Source of the DNA: Brachycybe producta
Lineage: Eukaryota > Arthropoda > Diplopoda > Playtdesmida > Andrognathidae
DNA: 64,000 nt
Assembly (NCBI GenBank): GCA_036925085.1
Contig: JAUPFP010000001.1
Span: 7,912,688 to 7,976,687, forward strand
Direction: 5' to 3'
The notes under the pieces are model-generated. The model saw nothing but the letters and a program-made list of their open reading frames with translations, was not told the origin of the DNA and did not search any database. Shown here piece after piece: positions 22,801 through 30,985 of the stretch. How positions within the stretch are numbered: the stretch's first letter is position 1; each line of letters starts with the position of its first letter. The position numbers were made by a program, and so were the translations under genes.

Positions 22801-25449
22801 GGCAAACATGATCGCCAAGCATTCCTGCTCGGTGACACTATACCGTGTTTCCGGTCCCTTCATGAGACGGCTAGCGTAGGCCAGAACCCGAGGAGCCTTG
22901 TCCTCAGGTAACTTCTGGTATACTACGACACCTAGACCGTACCCACTAGCATCGGTGTGAATTAACACCTCACCACGTGGATCATACATGGTGAGCACCG
23001 GTGCTTCGGTTAAAAATGCCTTTAACCGTTCGAAAGCTAGACCACACTGTTCCGACCAGTCAAAGGACGCATCCTTCCTGGTCAGATCGTGCAGAGGTCT
23101 TGCGATCTTGGCAAAGTCCTTGATGAACCTACGGTAGTAGCCGGCCAGTCCAAGAAAACTTCGGACGGCGGTCACCGTTGTAGGGACATCGAACTCCTCG
23201 ACTGCTCTTACGAGTCCCGGGTCCGGAGCAACTCCCTCGGCACTCACAATGTGACCGAGATATTTGACTTTGTCAAAACCGAAGAAACACTTCTTCGGCT
23301 GGAGTTTCAGCTCCGCCCCTCGTAACAGTCTCAGGACAGTACTCAAGCGTTCAAGAAACTGCTTAAAGGTGCTCCCAAAGACGATAATATCGTCTAGGTA
23401 CACCAAGCAGCTCTCCCACTTGTGTCCCGCCAACAAGAGGTCTAACGCTCTTTGCATTGTGGCAGGAGCATTGCAGAGTCCGAAAGGCATTTTTCGAAAC
23501 TCAAACAGACCTTGAGAGCAAATGAATGCTGTCTTCTCAATGTCTTGCTCCGCCATCCTGACCTGCCAGTAACCACTAGCAAGGTCTAGGGTTGCGAAAT
23601 ACTTCGCTCCAGCAAGTGAATCGAGGGCATCATCGATGCGAGGTAACGGGTACTGATCCGCCTTAGTTTGGGCATTCAGTCGCCGATAGTCCACACAGAA
23701 ACGGAAGCCACCATCCTTCTTGCGAACAAGCAAGATAGGGCTCGCGTAGGGACTATGCGAAGGTTGGATTACCCCTGCATCCAACATCTTCGCTACCTCT
23801 TCTCTCTCGATTGCACGAGCCGCCGGAGCGGTTCTTCGCAATCCTTCACGCACCGGAGGTAACCCACCGGTATCAATTGTGTGCTCGACGAGCGGGGTTT
23901 CCCCCAGCTCTGTGTAATCGAACGCAAAATGATCACGGCGTTCCAGCAGGAACTCCCGAAGCTGTGCCGCCTCCTCAGGCTTCAGACTAGGTCCGATTTT
24001 AAGGCACTCTTCGAGAGTGGGCTTGACTTCCGCATTGAGGATCCGGCGACCTTTCTTGGTTGCTCCTCTCAACTTAGGCGGAAGCCCCCCTGGTCGACCA
24101 TCTCCATGAGTGGGGTCTCCCCCTCTCAACTTAGATGGATCGTCCAGTCCCACCACTAGGGCTGCCTCCACAGCTTGAGCTGTCGCCACACCCTCCCCTG
24201 TTTCCAGGGCAATGGGTACGTCGGCGACGTTCTCAAGCCAAATGTCGTAAGAGCCTTCCTCTGTGGCTTCAGCAATTCCTGCCACTGCCAACAGACCACG
24301 GCCTCCTAAGGCTTTACGATGGGGCTCAACGAGAAGCAGCTGTCCAGGGCCAGCATGCTCTATCAAGCTCACGGAAACTACCTTCCGCTCATGAGCTGAT
24401 AACCATACGTTCTGCAACAGTCGCAGGGAACAAACTTCCCCGCTCCTAATTGGAGAACTGGTCTCGGCAAGCGTAGGTGACACAATGTCAACCCACCCAT
24501 CCACCTTTTCAGGCTCCGCAGGCATACCTTCCGGGAACCCGAAAGGAGGGAGTAGCACCGGCTCCACCGAATCGTGAAGCCTCGCCAACGCCTCCAATAC
24601 GGAACTCGGAAGTTGTACCGAAGTACCCTGCGCAGCCTGAACGGCCAGTGCGGCATGAAGAGCATCTGGATGTGCATTCCAGATGTCTTCCCGGAAATAA
24701 ACTTTCCGGCTCACGACGTCCAACATTAACCCAAACCGGGAAGCCAGGTCAACACCTATTACGGCTTCCCCTTCACCCTCAATGAGGAGAAGATGGGTAT
24801 GTATGGACCGTCCGTGGATTGACATGTCCACGTACATGACTCCTTCTATCTGGATGGAGTACCCGCTCATGCCCGTCAGGAATGAGGGGAGGCTAACCTC
24901 CTGCACCGGTAACTCCATCTCCCGTGCCACCGACATGCTCATTACCGATACTTCGGCACCGGTGTCGACGATCGACTCAACCAGCCGACCATCCATCGAC
25001 ACCAGAACACGCGGTGCCCCACGCAAGTAAGCACGGCTCTGTAATTCCGGAATGGGCAACCGTCGTTGCCCGACATTACTTCTCTGAGCCTCATCCGGTC
25101 GTACCGGATGCTCAGGGGCCTGGCTTCCAGTCTCCACCCCAGGAGACCCACCAGGCCTGGGCGACAGCATGGGCGCACCAACGCTCGAAGCCCTCGTAAT
25201 GCCCGTACCGTTCGGACCTTCCTCCCCCTCATCAGGGAAGAAAGGTGCCACCCAGCTCTCCAGCCGGGCAAGCGCAGCTTCCAGTGTGGGGCTTGGCTCC
25301 TGAAATACCCACTGGGTAATTTCTGGGTCCGCAGACCTAGCCAGAGGCACCCCTGCGTCATGCAGGATACCCACATATCTGGAGACTGCCCGAAGGTACG
25401 CTCCTTCTTTACTTCGCCGGCTTTGCCGGACACCTGAGTTTGCAAGCAT
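16852..25449 (-). CDS. Pol polyprotein with ~1,400-residue C-terminal extension (Ty3/gypsy fossil)
   Basis: One frame of 2,865 residues. Protease: DTGAEVS at ~162-168. Reverse transcriptase: ~555-740, with FATLDLASGYWQV and YLDD at ~684. RNase H: HTDASGYGLG near 831. Integrase: HHCC zinc module ~1045-1087, core ~1105-1215 with MDF, SDRGSQF and HPQANGLTERTNK, then a C-terminal GPY/F-like region to about 1380. The acidic tail ending YYLRPRKP (~1455) is where such polyproteins normally stop. The extension (about 16852-21085) holds repeated modules, a Ser/Gly/Pro-rich stretch, a polylysine run (about 17910-17975) and a folded-looking C-terminal ~200 residues that I do not recognise. I see no signal peptide or membrane helix that would make it an envelope. 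The frame differs from that of gag, as is usual in the family. Confidence 0.92.
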   Translation of the reverse strand: MLANSGVRQSRRSKEGAYLRAVSRYVGILHDAGVPLARSADPEITQWVFQEPSPTLEAALARLESWVAPFFPDEGEEGPNGTGITRASSVGAPMLSPRPGGSPGVETGSQAPEHPVRPDEAQRSNVGQRRLPIPELQSRAYLRGAPRVLVSMDGRLVESIVDTGAEVSVMSMSVAREMELPVQEVSLPSFLTGMSGYSIQIEGVMYVDMSIHGRSIHTHLLLIEGEGEAVIGVDLASRFGLMLDVVSRKVYFREDIWNAHPDALHAALAVQAAQGTSVQLPSSVLEALARLHDSVEPVLLPPFGFPEGMPAEPEKVDGWVDIVSPTLAETSSPIRSGEVCSLRLLQNVWLSAHERKVVSVSLIEHAGPGQLLLVEPHRKALGGRGLLAVAGIAEATEEGSYDIWLENVADVPIALETGEGVATAQAVEAALVVGLDDPSKLRGGDPTHGDGRPGGLPPKLRGATKKGRRILNAEVKPTLEECLKIGPSLKPEEAAQLREFLLERRDHFAFDYTELGETPLVEHTIDTGGLPPVREGLRRTAPAARAIEREEVAKMLDAGVIQPSHSPYASPILLVRKKDGGFRFCVDYRRLNAQTKADQYPLPRIDDALDSLAGAKYFATLDLASGYWQVRMAEQDIEKTAFICSQGLFEFRKMPFGLCNAPATMQRALDLLLAGHKWESCLVYLDDIIVFGSTFKQFLERLSTVLRLLRGAELKLQPKKCFFGFDKVKYLGHIVSAEGVAPDPGLVRAVEEFDVPTTVTAVRSFLGLAGYYRRFIKDFAKIARPLHDLTRKDASFDWSEQCGLAFERLKAFLTEAPVLTMYDPRGEVLIHTDASGYGLGVVVYQKLPEDKAPRVLAYASRLMKGPETRYSVTEQECLAIMFAVGKFRPYIFNRDFVIVTDHHALCHLQTAKNLQGRLGRWQMQLQEYRYKIQFKKGKLHEDADCLSRYPVTDVVDPSLPEHVEADVGEVIYRIRSEVDWVMEQANDSWCSKVKRELSTDPDSDLRFKFVVADKLLYAIKSIQDRTRTVLVVPRSCQAFCLRKLHDSSEAGHFGVYKTYQRMRTRFYWLGMKRDTVEYVKSCLVCQRVRQFARAQGFLQPIVPEYPVHAWGMDFVGPFPASVGGVTYVLIMVDYFTRYGVAKAVRRATAACVVKFLKDEILSVYGTPTTLISDRGSQFCSKILRKFRERYNIAQHFTTAYHPQANGLTERTNKTVMETIKRYLDPLKDQRDWWEKLRPAVWAYNTAVQESTEVSPYQLLFGREPRLGIDNLLPNGPVRDLPDQQAVEERARQNLAAAQRRQKSRYDAGRVEPPRYQPGNKVWIRDMAGKLGQAKKWNFAYKAELGTVVRQVSDLVYEIEFVDGYGRKVRDRFHVDNLKPYIPTCGVREEDGLGGSETSSNSEGSSDAESGSARSERRDDISPGPSGQPSLVVESSDSEAEEAPRPRYYLRPRKPRAFEVMQASSGAPIGTRVVQGLWKSLSWWERAGHSLLWDDDLNWGNKDWERSDPWTGRRLSVTDRCRLSRGSWVEKSTIPNCKLEEESAAVISPKYLSPESFHRDSGRVSAPIVADDGRISMVTAMEAANTVLAAKPPLLAVPPVKLAAKRHLAFKLKFRRSFAANLVKKRKVHRKNGKNSGLLDATKNKVSPQRGISFSCPLAVFFYCFWVCQAVIDRLNTWFWWRRHRHSFDGDATADGAVENTVFYRQNAVGLGEDQVLRSLDGEKVFLHGSVRETTVENGFDRGPRCSNGQKVVLHGSCPCKSLPNEPEVSVPGLDGPNTCLADSDRAIPVKDGFYRGSRDMHGGNGISYGDLPWKSPPKIPNVKLRNLDRPKLFLAGSDRAITVGDGFGRVPRCLPGRKAFFRGFGPWKMFPTVVGQILMMFFDLFQVATAEKDETGGGGSGSSSLSSLHPGDAELLESDAACSPDSLGRAIADLADGGPLGLLLADDAVVTQPSPRTPLYYGSVWGRLTPPPTVGSPRATIKLGAMEIPAVGEPVRASTPVEEVATGLAATSLTKCDPPADQGRLELASLAEGSRDASLGGTLVIDTEAEMDTLEDDVVPVSRRWRGQRILSSEDSSESEGRGSGSLGKRSVTGSQEGTPARKGSPIPVDPVGETEAACLERQDEAAQYQSASGGFLASDGKRYFVGEYPTQQFRKDGSKSKKKSGAARYTARMKALAKREAQLERTKAALAKFTPAVGLLPVSPAHPEGAAGAAWPVGQPPVSGPTEAEAGCSSWQSATPKRDRRAEKKANQPSPPAPRKSTRASGGGGQGQKRPRPFTPPLASNPVGKKAKTSRGGPAGFPKGKWSQEDRLRYHQAQAARCAALVQRDKKAAHRREFELQASQFPPLREADARDPLSTGEPPVGVGATPIPSAATAAGQQRIAQRGAIQAAKAPHQGAAVKPVGGKGQPTLAPEKRDLPRDGKGRFVATRASSTVGSATGTSSKTSTASARKSATSKSGQSKGANHPPKTDRPGKSVSFGASSSQHGEPSSHEKKKKKKKKKKGKKAHHEKKGGPKASTRVSQGTGGGGSIGTEEEESRHGATVSAGSQPHHTRHSTTARMDDRSMRDVVLGIPSSSPKVVAVPNLLVRSVGTLHRVSSPLPSGGGSPAGKNDVPAKRGPVPSVGRTPFSPGPDDGVFAALGPEERAKSPEPEGEGRRFGAEPPYSEGEVFLNNRLGLWQDQPGMEGYQYHGYYRLGEPLPVPWTPSLPSFAMRYVLAFGSTDYPVLLVVNPVRRCFAVLDVVGTGAGLVRIAQLAAPYVQRLLGCDLEGMVGEFVTHPLRGSLSDPAAALVDLLTSRTLRQSPQLDTLAVEAFRQQEVLRLRGTDFDVGLGWRNTRMCSWWIRRWMSEWMVAPMNPPPKKSV
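19800..20530 (-). repeat. In-frame repeat array inside the pol extension
   Basis: The protein repeats at a period near 54 residues: SDRAIPVKDGF...LDGP and SDRAITVGDGF...LDRPKLFLAG are successive copies. At DNA level the stretch is full of short palindromes such as CACGGTAAATCACCGT, ACCGTGGACCACGGT and CACGGACAACTACCGTG. It resembles the leader array at 27380-28130 of the same element. Confidence 0.6.
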
Positions 25450-25466
25450 TACCGGTCGACTGCAGC

Positions 25467-27347
25467 TCAGTTCTGCAGGGACCGGCGCCGGTTTAACGAG
25501 GGCGGGCCCTCGTTTCTGGCGACAGGTAGATAGAACATCTGTCCATCAATGACGGTGGACAGATACTCCCGGCCCTGCAGTACCACGGGTGCTAGACCCG
25601 GCAGGTACTGCACCCCTGGGCTTTCGCCCGGTGGTACTCGAGCAACCTGTCCTTGGGCAACAGCCCTCGGACAGTCCTTCCTAAGGTGACCCATTTGGTT
25701 ACACCGAAAGCATGGACCTGGTTGCCTACGAGTAGGACCTCCACCTCCAGCCGTTTGGCTGGAACTTGACGGGGCCGCTGTGGACTTATTTCCACCCTGG
25801 CTCTGCCGCTTCGTCTTTCTTCCCTTCTGCCCTCCGGTCTTGGCAGTAGCTCCGTCCGATTTGGACGGTGCCGCTGCCTTCACACCCGAAGAGGTAGAAG
25901 TAGACGTAGCAGAGCTCTTGGGCTTTGCCACAGCACCAGAGACCTTGGCCGCAGCCTGGGTCCCTGGTACCGTCAAGGTACGGGCAGGTAACGCTCCCGC
26001 CGTAAGCATGTCGGCCTCGACCAACATTGCCTCGGTGGTAAAGTCCCTGACCGTCTCAGCTTTCGATCCCCAGAGAGGTCTGAGAATCTCCGGCTGCAGT
26101 TTCTTCTTGTATCGGAGGAGTCGGCAAGACTCATCCTCACCAGTAGAAACTCGTTCTGCTAGCTCAACAAAGCGCCAGTAGAACGCCTGGAGTGATTCTG
26201 CAGGCCCTTGCTTCATGGCCTCGAAACGGTCGAAACAGGCCTGAGCCTGATTCTTCGTCCCAAAGCGGTGAAGCATAGCCTGCCTCAACTCCGGCCAGGT
26301 CAGGTTCGGCTTGAACTCCACCAAACAGGCGTAATGTTCCTCAGCCGGACCATCGAGCAGGTACGTAAAGAAACTGCACCTGGCCTCATCCGTCCAGCGC
26401 TGAGCCCGAGCTTTGGCTTCGAACTGCCGGAGAAAAGGCGTAATGTCCTCTCGTCCATCATACCGTATGAACGAGTGAACTGGGTTAAAAAACCCAAACG
26501 CCTGAATCTCCGACGGGACAGCCGGTGCAGGCGTCCACGGCGCGGTACTTACCCGCCGTGGTGCCCTGCTCCGGTTCCCCGAAGTCTCAGCATCGGGTTC
26601 AGCATCCTCGGGTTCCACCAAGTGGACCCGTGGTCGCTGAACGGGCGGAGGAACTCCCCGACCGCCTCCCGTAGGAGCGGTCCGAGTTCCTCCACCTGGA
26701 GGCACCCGCCTGGCCGGAGCCGGCGGCACCTCCCTACCTGCACCTTCCCGGTGCACGGGCGACGGTGTGAACCGAGGTTGCGACCGATGGAGCCGCCCGA
26801 TCCCTGGGGAAAGATGACCCTGCCATCGCAGTTCATCAATCCCCCTGGCAACCTCACGGAGCTCCTCCTCAGTCATCGACGCCAACCATGACGTCGTGTT
26901 CACTGAGGGTGGCCCCGGGGTCCCTACCACCTCTCCCTCTAAGGGATTACCTCCCCGTCCAACCGGACGGGAGGCGGTGGAGGTTAACAGGCCGGCCATA
27001 GGCCGTACGCCTGTCCCAGTTGGGGTCGGTGACCCTCCATCACCACCGTCTCCCGGTGCTCCACCGGAGGCAGTGTCCCGACGGTGCGTCCGCACCGTCA
27101 CAAAGCCTCCAGCCGGAGGTTGGTCCGTAGAGACAATTTCTACGACACCTTCCTCCGTGGAGTCACCGGGTACGTTCCCGCCAACAGCACCCTCAACAGG
27201 GTGCCGCCCCTCCGGCCGCCTTCCACGGCCGACGGTGCGGGAACGCAACTCCAATCCTTCCAACAAACTGCTTCCCCGACCAGACATCGGGAAACCAGGG
27301 TCTTGGCCGATTTCGTCCGTGCGAACACGGGCAAAACTGGCCACCAC
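25467..27347 (-). CDS. Gag polyprotein (Ty3/gypsy fossil)
   Basis: 626 residues, upstream of pol and in a different frame, with only 17 bases between its stop and the pol ATG. The N-terminal half is Gly/Pro/Arg-rich. A capsid-like region (about 290-440) contains FGFFNPVHSFIRYDG, EHYACLVEFKP and a long helical stretch. One CCHC nucleic-acid-binding knuckle, CFRCNQMGHLRKDC, lies near residue 555. Family role: particle formation and RNA packaging. The arrangement and single knuckle fit Ty3/gypsy elements. Confidence 0.9.
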   Translation of the reverse strand: MVASFARVRTDEIGQDPGFPMSGRGSSLLEGLELRSRTVGRGRRPEGRHPVEGAVGGNVPGDSTEEGVVEIVSTDQPPAGGFVTVRTHRRDTASGGAPGDGGDGGSPTPTGTGVRPMAGLLTSTASRPVGRGGNPLEGEVVGTPGPPSVNTTSWLASMTEEELREVARGIDELRWQGHLSPGIGRLHRSQPRFTPSPVHREGAGREVPPAPARRVPPGGGTRTAPTGGGRGVPPPVQRPRVHLVEPEDAEPDAETSGNRSRAPRRVSTAPWTPAPAVPSEIQAFGFFNPVHSFIRYDGREDITPFLRQFEAKARAQRWTDEARCSFFTYLLDGPAEEHYACLVEFKPNLTWPELRQAMLHRFGTKNQAQACFDRFEAMKQGPAESLQAFYWRFVELAERVSTGEDESCRLLRYKKKLQPEILRPLWGSKAETVRDFTTEAMLVEADMLTAGALPARTLTVPGTQAAAKVSGAVAKPKSSATSTSTSSGVKAAAPSKSDGATAKTGGQKGRKTKRQSQGGNKSTAAPSSSSQTAGGGGPTRRQPGPCFRCNQMGHLRKDCPRAVAQGQVARVPPGESPGVQYLPGLAPVVLQGREYLSTVIDGQMFYLPVARNEGPPSLNRRRSLQN

Positions 27348-28207
27348 TTGTCGGAAGGAACTCTACCGTAAAAGACGGTGAATTTACGGACAAGAGTCCG
27401 CAAAACACCGACAATTAACGGTAGAACCGTAAACTACCGCAGTTTCACGGACAAAAGTCCGTGTCCCACGGTTAGATTTGCGGTGGAGTCCCTTCTTACC
27501 GTTTTCGACCGGTGATGTACGGACAACCGTCCGTTATCCACCGTCTATTCGTGGTAAAAAGCCCTTTCACCGTCCTAGAACGGAGATACACGGACAACGG
27601 TCCGCAATCTACCGTCCACCAACGGTGAACCTGTCTTCTTACCGTGTTCGAACGGTGATTCACGGACACAAGTCCGTAATCCACCATCTACTAACGGTAA
27701 AACTTGACCGTAACCCGGTTTTACCACGGTATCACGGACAACAGTCCGTGTCCCACGGTATCACCGGTAAACCTGGCCGTAGACGGGTTTCCGCCGCAGT
27801 TCCACGGACAAAAGTCCGTGCCCTACGGTGTACTACCTGTCTACCGGACAAGCTACGGTTAAGTTGCCTTTTTACCGGGTTCTACCGGTCCTGCACGGTA
27901 AATCACCGTGCTACCGGTATACTGATGGTAAAAACAACCGTTATCCCGCGTTCGGACGGTCCTGCACGGTCAACCACCGTGCCCACCGTCGTACTTACGG
28001 ATAACCTAGGGCTTTCCCCGGTGACCACCGCGGTATCACGGACAACCGTCCGTGTCCCACGGTCCTTCACCGGACTACTACGCCCTAAGCCGCGATCGGC
28101 CGTAGTTCCGTGGACAAATGTCCACGCCCTACCGGCACCACACGACTCCGGTCTTACCGACCGCACAAGAGAGGCTGGTGGTAGCGCTACCCGGCGCCTC
28201 CACCAAT
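27348..28207 (-). repeat. Element leader with ~72-bp-period palindrome array
   Basis: Eleven short palindromes of the type ACGGACA-N-GTCCGT occur near 27386, 27448, 27519, 27591, 27663, 27735, 27803, 27894, 27966, 28037 and 28111. Most spacings are 62-74 bp. Between them a degenerate CCACCGTnnACnnACGGT context repeats. Next to the LTR, the minus strand reads TTGGTGGAGGCGCCGGG, which starts TGG and so is a candidate primer-binding site. I do not assign the tRNA. No long frame crosses it. Confidence 0.8.
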
Positions 28208-29034
28208 TGTAACGACCCGACTTGGTCGCTACAATGACCTACGGTAAATTTGTCTTACTTACCGCCGTTGACCCTCCTTGGGACGGGTCGAAGCGCTGGC
28301 CAGCCCTCCTCTTGCACCCGTCCGTGCCACGGGTAGCGCCGATCGGAGGATCCTCCCCGCCGCAAGTCGACGGACGAATGACCGCCGAACAAGTCGAGGA
28401 ATCCACGGTAGATTCCCGATGAATCCTACCGTGGATAAACCGCGCGCGAAGCACCGGCCGACACGATGGCAAACATGCCGAAAACAGGACGGTGGTGGGC
28501 GGCAACCCCTGCCGATAACCCCCACCCTCCCCGCGGTAACTTCCCCAGTAATTTGATCAATAAAGACACGGACACAGTGGTTATAGAGAGTGAAAATAAT
28601 ATGAATAGATTTATTCACCAAGAATAAACAAAAACACTCACTATAAGTGAAGACAATATCTGCTGGTTAACAACCAGCAGAGAGGCAAATAAATAGATGC
28701 AAATAGATGATTTAAGATGAGTCTCCAGGCTAATCCAGCCAGGAGAGCAGGTCACAGACCTCCAACCTAAAAGTTGGAGTGGCAGCCATCTTGCCACCTG
28801 AAGAATAGTGAAGAGAGCAACACAATCCCTGTACACACATCAAAGGGTTTCACTCCACTGTCCAGTATACAATGGCCACCGCCATTATATACACCCCCAG
28901 GCTGCTCCACCTGGGGGAGGACAGGGACCCTTGCTGGCCATTTTGTCGTCTGCTTGGCAATGAATTTGACAAGTGCCTAGCAGACGACATGGGTTTTAGT
29001 TCTGCACCAAAAGGAGCAGAACTGGGTCGTCACA
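28208..29034 (-). repeat. 5' LTR of the Ty3/gypsy element
   Basis: 827 bp, reading as identical to 15945-16771 in every block I compared. The minus-strand TATATAAT lies at 28884-28891 and AATAAA at 28610-28615. It would drive transcription leftward into the leader and gag. Confidence 0.93.
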
Positions 29035-29049
29035 ATTACTTTGTAGACA

Positions 29050-30162
29050 ATTTAGTGAAAGCTCGTCAAAAAGCTAAAAAAGCTGAAATTACATCTGATG
29101 TTGCTACATATGGCAATGAAACAGAGTCTGCAGCCCAAAGTCAAAGAAAGTGGAAACCAAACTGCCTTTACCTAGTTTTTTCTGATGACAAAACACAAAA
29201 TAGCCCCCCCAAATGCCCTAAAAAGGCAAGTCACACTGTCTGAGCATTTCTGATGATGAGATACCTGACCCAGATTCATTTGAATCAAATTTCCCTACTA
29301 ATTCCTCATCACAAATTTGTACACCAGTGCAAAACTCAACAACAATCTCATTGCATACAGGTATATGAACAAATTGAATAAGGTGTGCATATTCATAAAT
29401 GGGTTTCACATTATTAGATTTCAATGAAGAAAAATTAGGAAATGATAGTAACAACGGTTTGTATATTGTTTATCAAGTCAGTGATAATCATAATGCTAAA
29501 GAATATTATGTTTAATTATAGTGAGTTTAAAACAGCTGTATTCTGCCATTTTGTGTATAAAAGAACAAAATACACAAATTCTAAGTTGGGTACAAAAACA
29601 AAGAAAGATATCCCGGCAGCAGCAGTACCTATTGGCATTCTGGTTACTTTGCTTTTGAACTCAAAACAGGATTTAAATGGCATGGAACATTACATGAAAA
29701 ACAAGGATAACTTTTCCATAATTGTATGATGTTAAATAATAACAGGCTTCAATGTTTCTTAAAAATATCTTCATTTTTAATGAAATGATTTATAATATTC
29801 ATTATTTCAGTTAACATATTTTTCATCATTTGGAGTAAATGGCTTCGTAAACACCATTAACACGGCAATGTCAAAATTAATGAGTGATAAACTTGCAAGC
29901 CAAAACAGCTACTCAGGAACACGGAATGAAAAAAGAAGCTTTCCAAAATCTAAAATTAAAAGATATAATAGTGTGTATGTATAATATGTACATTGGATAT
30001 TTCTTATTTTAAATCTTTAAAGTGACATTATTTCTAGGTATTGTGCAGAAGCAATTTCCATCTACAACTGAAAATGAAGCAAAGAAGCAAATCCAGATGT
30101 GGCTAAAACATGCTCCACAGCGGGTGAAGACGGGATTTCATGGGTTTTTCGTTAAATTGTAG
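29050..30162 (+). pseudogene. DUF4806-type gene, 3' piece
   Basis: It opens with NLVKARQKAKKAEITSDVA, the module that follows the WELF segment in this family. The C-terminal DUF4806 domain is built from three exons that join in phase. The first ends at 29723 (MEHYMKNKDNFSII, GT donor). The second is 29811-29970 (FSSFGVNGFVNTINTAMSKL then NSYSGTRNEKRSFPKSK). The third is 30038-30162 (FPSTTENEAKKQIQMWLKHA, stop). The exons of the domain are intact and spliceable. The middle, around the C7 run near 29205, is not in one frame. The Ty3/gypsy element separates it from its 5' piece at 15713-15904. Function unknown; the family is often found with transposons. Confidence 0.6.
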
Positions 30163-30217
30163 ATAACTTGTACAGTTTTTTTGTCTGTGATCGGGAAATG
30201 CATGTGGAGGCTTTTCA

Positions 30218-30979
30218 TTGCAGAAAACGTTTGCAGCAAAACAATCATTCAAATGTGCCAGAGTACAACTTCCACATGAGTCCACACCTCTCGATGAAGA
30301 ATATTATTTTGACCCAGATGTGAGCCCTCTTCAACCCAAACATATGAGCATCAGCAGGTTCAGAAGCGTTTCATGTGTACATGATGATCAATACAGAATA
30401 TGTCTGGAAGAAAGCGGATTTTTGACAAACTTTGTCATCGAAGACTTTTGCATTGCAAACATTAATAAGTTGAATAAGACAGAAACCGTATTTTTTCCAT
30501 TTTATCTGACAATAATAATTAAAAACGGCGACATAAAATCACCTTTGACATTCTTGCAGCAACATCCTTCTCTGAACAAAGATCTCTTATTTGTTCTTTT
30601 GGGTACAAATACTTCTGCCGTAACATCAGCTGATCACTGGATGCTTGCTGTAATCTGTTTTAGGTTGAAGGGGCTGACTATTCTTGACTCAATGGCAAGT
30701 AGTCCAGAAATAGCTAAGAAACATGCCCATGATACAGAATCTTTCCGTATTTTGGCCTGTTTAGTAGATCTACGCTATGCTCTTGCCAATATTCAGTTAG
30801 ATTTTACGGAATGAGAACTAAATTATGTAACAGATGTAAAAATCGAAACAAATGGATATGACTGTGGCCTGTATGTGTGCCAGGCAGTTACTGCCATTCT
30901 AGAAGACACTGAATTCCTTGTGATCGACAGCACTAGTTACAGAAACTATATTAAAAAGTTTCTGTTAGAAAACAAATAA
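30218..30979 (+). pseudogene. Ulp1-type (C48) cysteine protease, transposon-associated
   Basis: The 198-codon frame reads to a TGA at 30812-30814 and then continues in the same frame to a TAA at 30977-30979. Catalytic landmarks of Ulp1/SENP proteases are in order: the His of DHWMLAVICF, the Asp of LTILDSMA, and the Cys of NGYDCGLYVCQ. The last lies beyond the in-frame TGA, so the enzyme would lack its nucleophile unless that stop is an error or is spliced out. These proteases remove SUMO-like tags in hosts and are common passengers of CACTA and Mutator-type transposons. It lies 55 bases after the DUF4806 stop on the same strand, suggesting one element. Confidence 0.65.
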
Positions 30980-30985
30980 CTTGCT

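Larger units (their letters stand above)
15945..29034 (-). mobile_element. Full-length Ty3/gypsy (Metaviridae) element, 13,090 bp (fossil)
   Basis: It is bounded by two 827-bp LTRs (15945-16771 and 28208-29034) that begin TGTAACGACC and end GTCACA. A 4-bp target duplication ATTA flanks it (15941-15944 and 29035-29038). In its own orientation (minus) the order is LTR, leader with palindrome array (27348-28207), gag (25467-27347), pol with a very long C-terminal extension (16852-25449), polypurine-like segment, LTR. The two LTRs read as identical wherever I compared them, so the insertion is very recent. The element looks whole. It is GC-rich against an AT-rich host background and interrupts a DUF4806-type gene. 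Clade within Ty3/gypsy not assigned. Confidence 0.93.

Noticed and set aside
17289-25445. Many long + strand frames opposite the pol gene (for example 21454-22203)
   Set aside because: They are shadows of a GC-rich coding region; only the minus-strand frame carries protease, RT, RNase H and integrase motifs.
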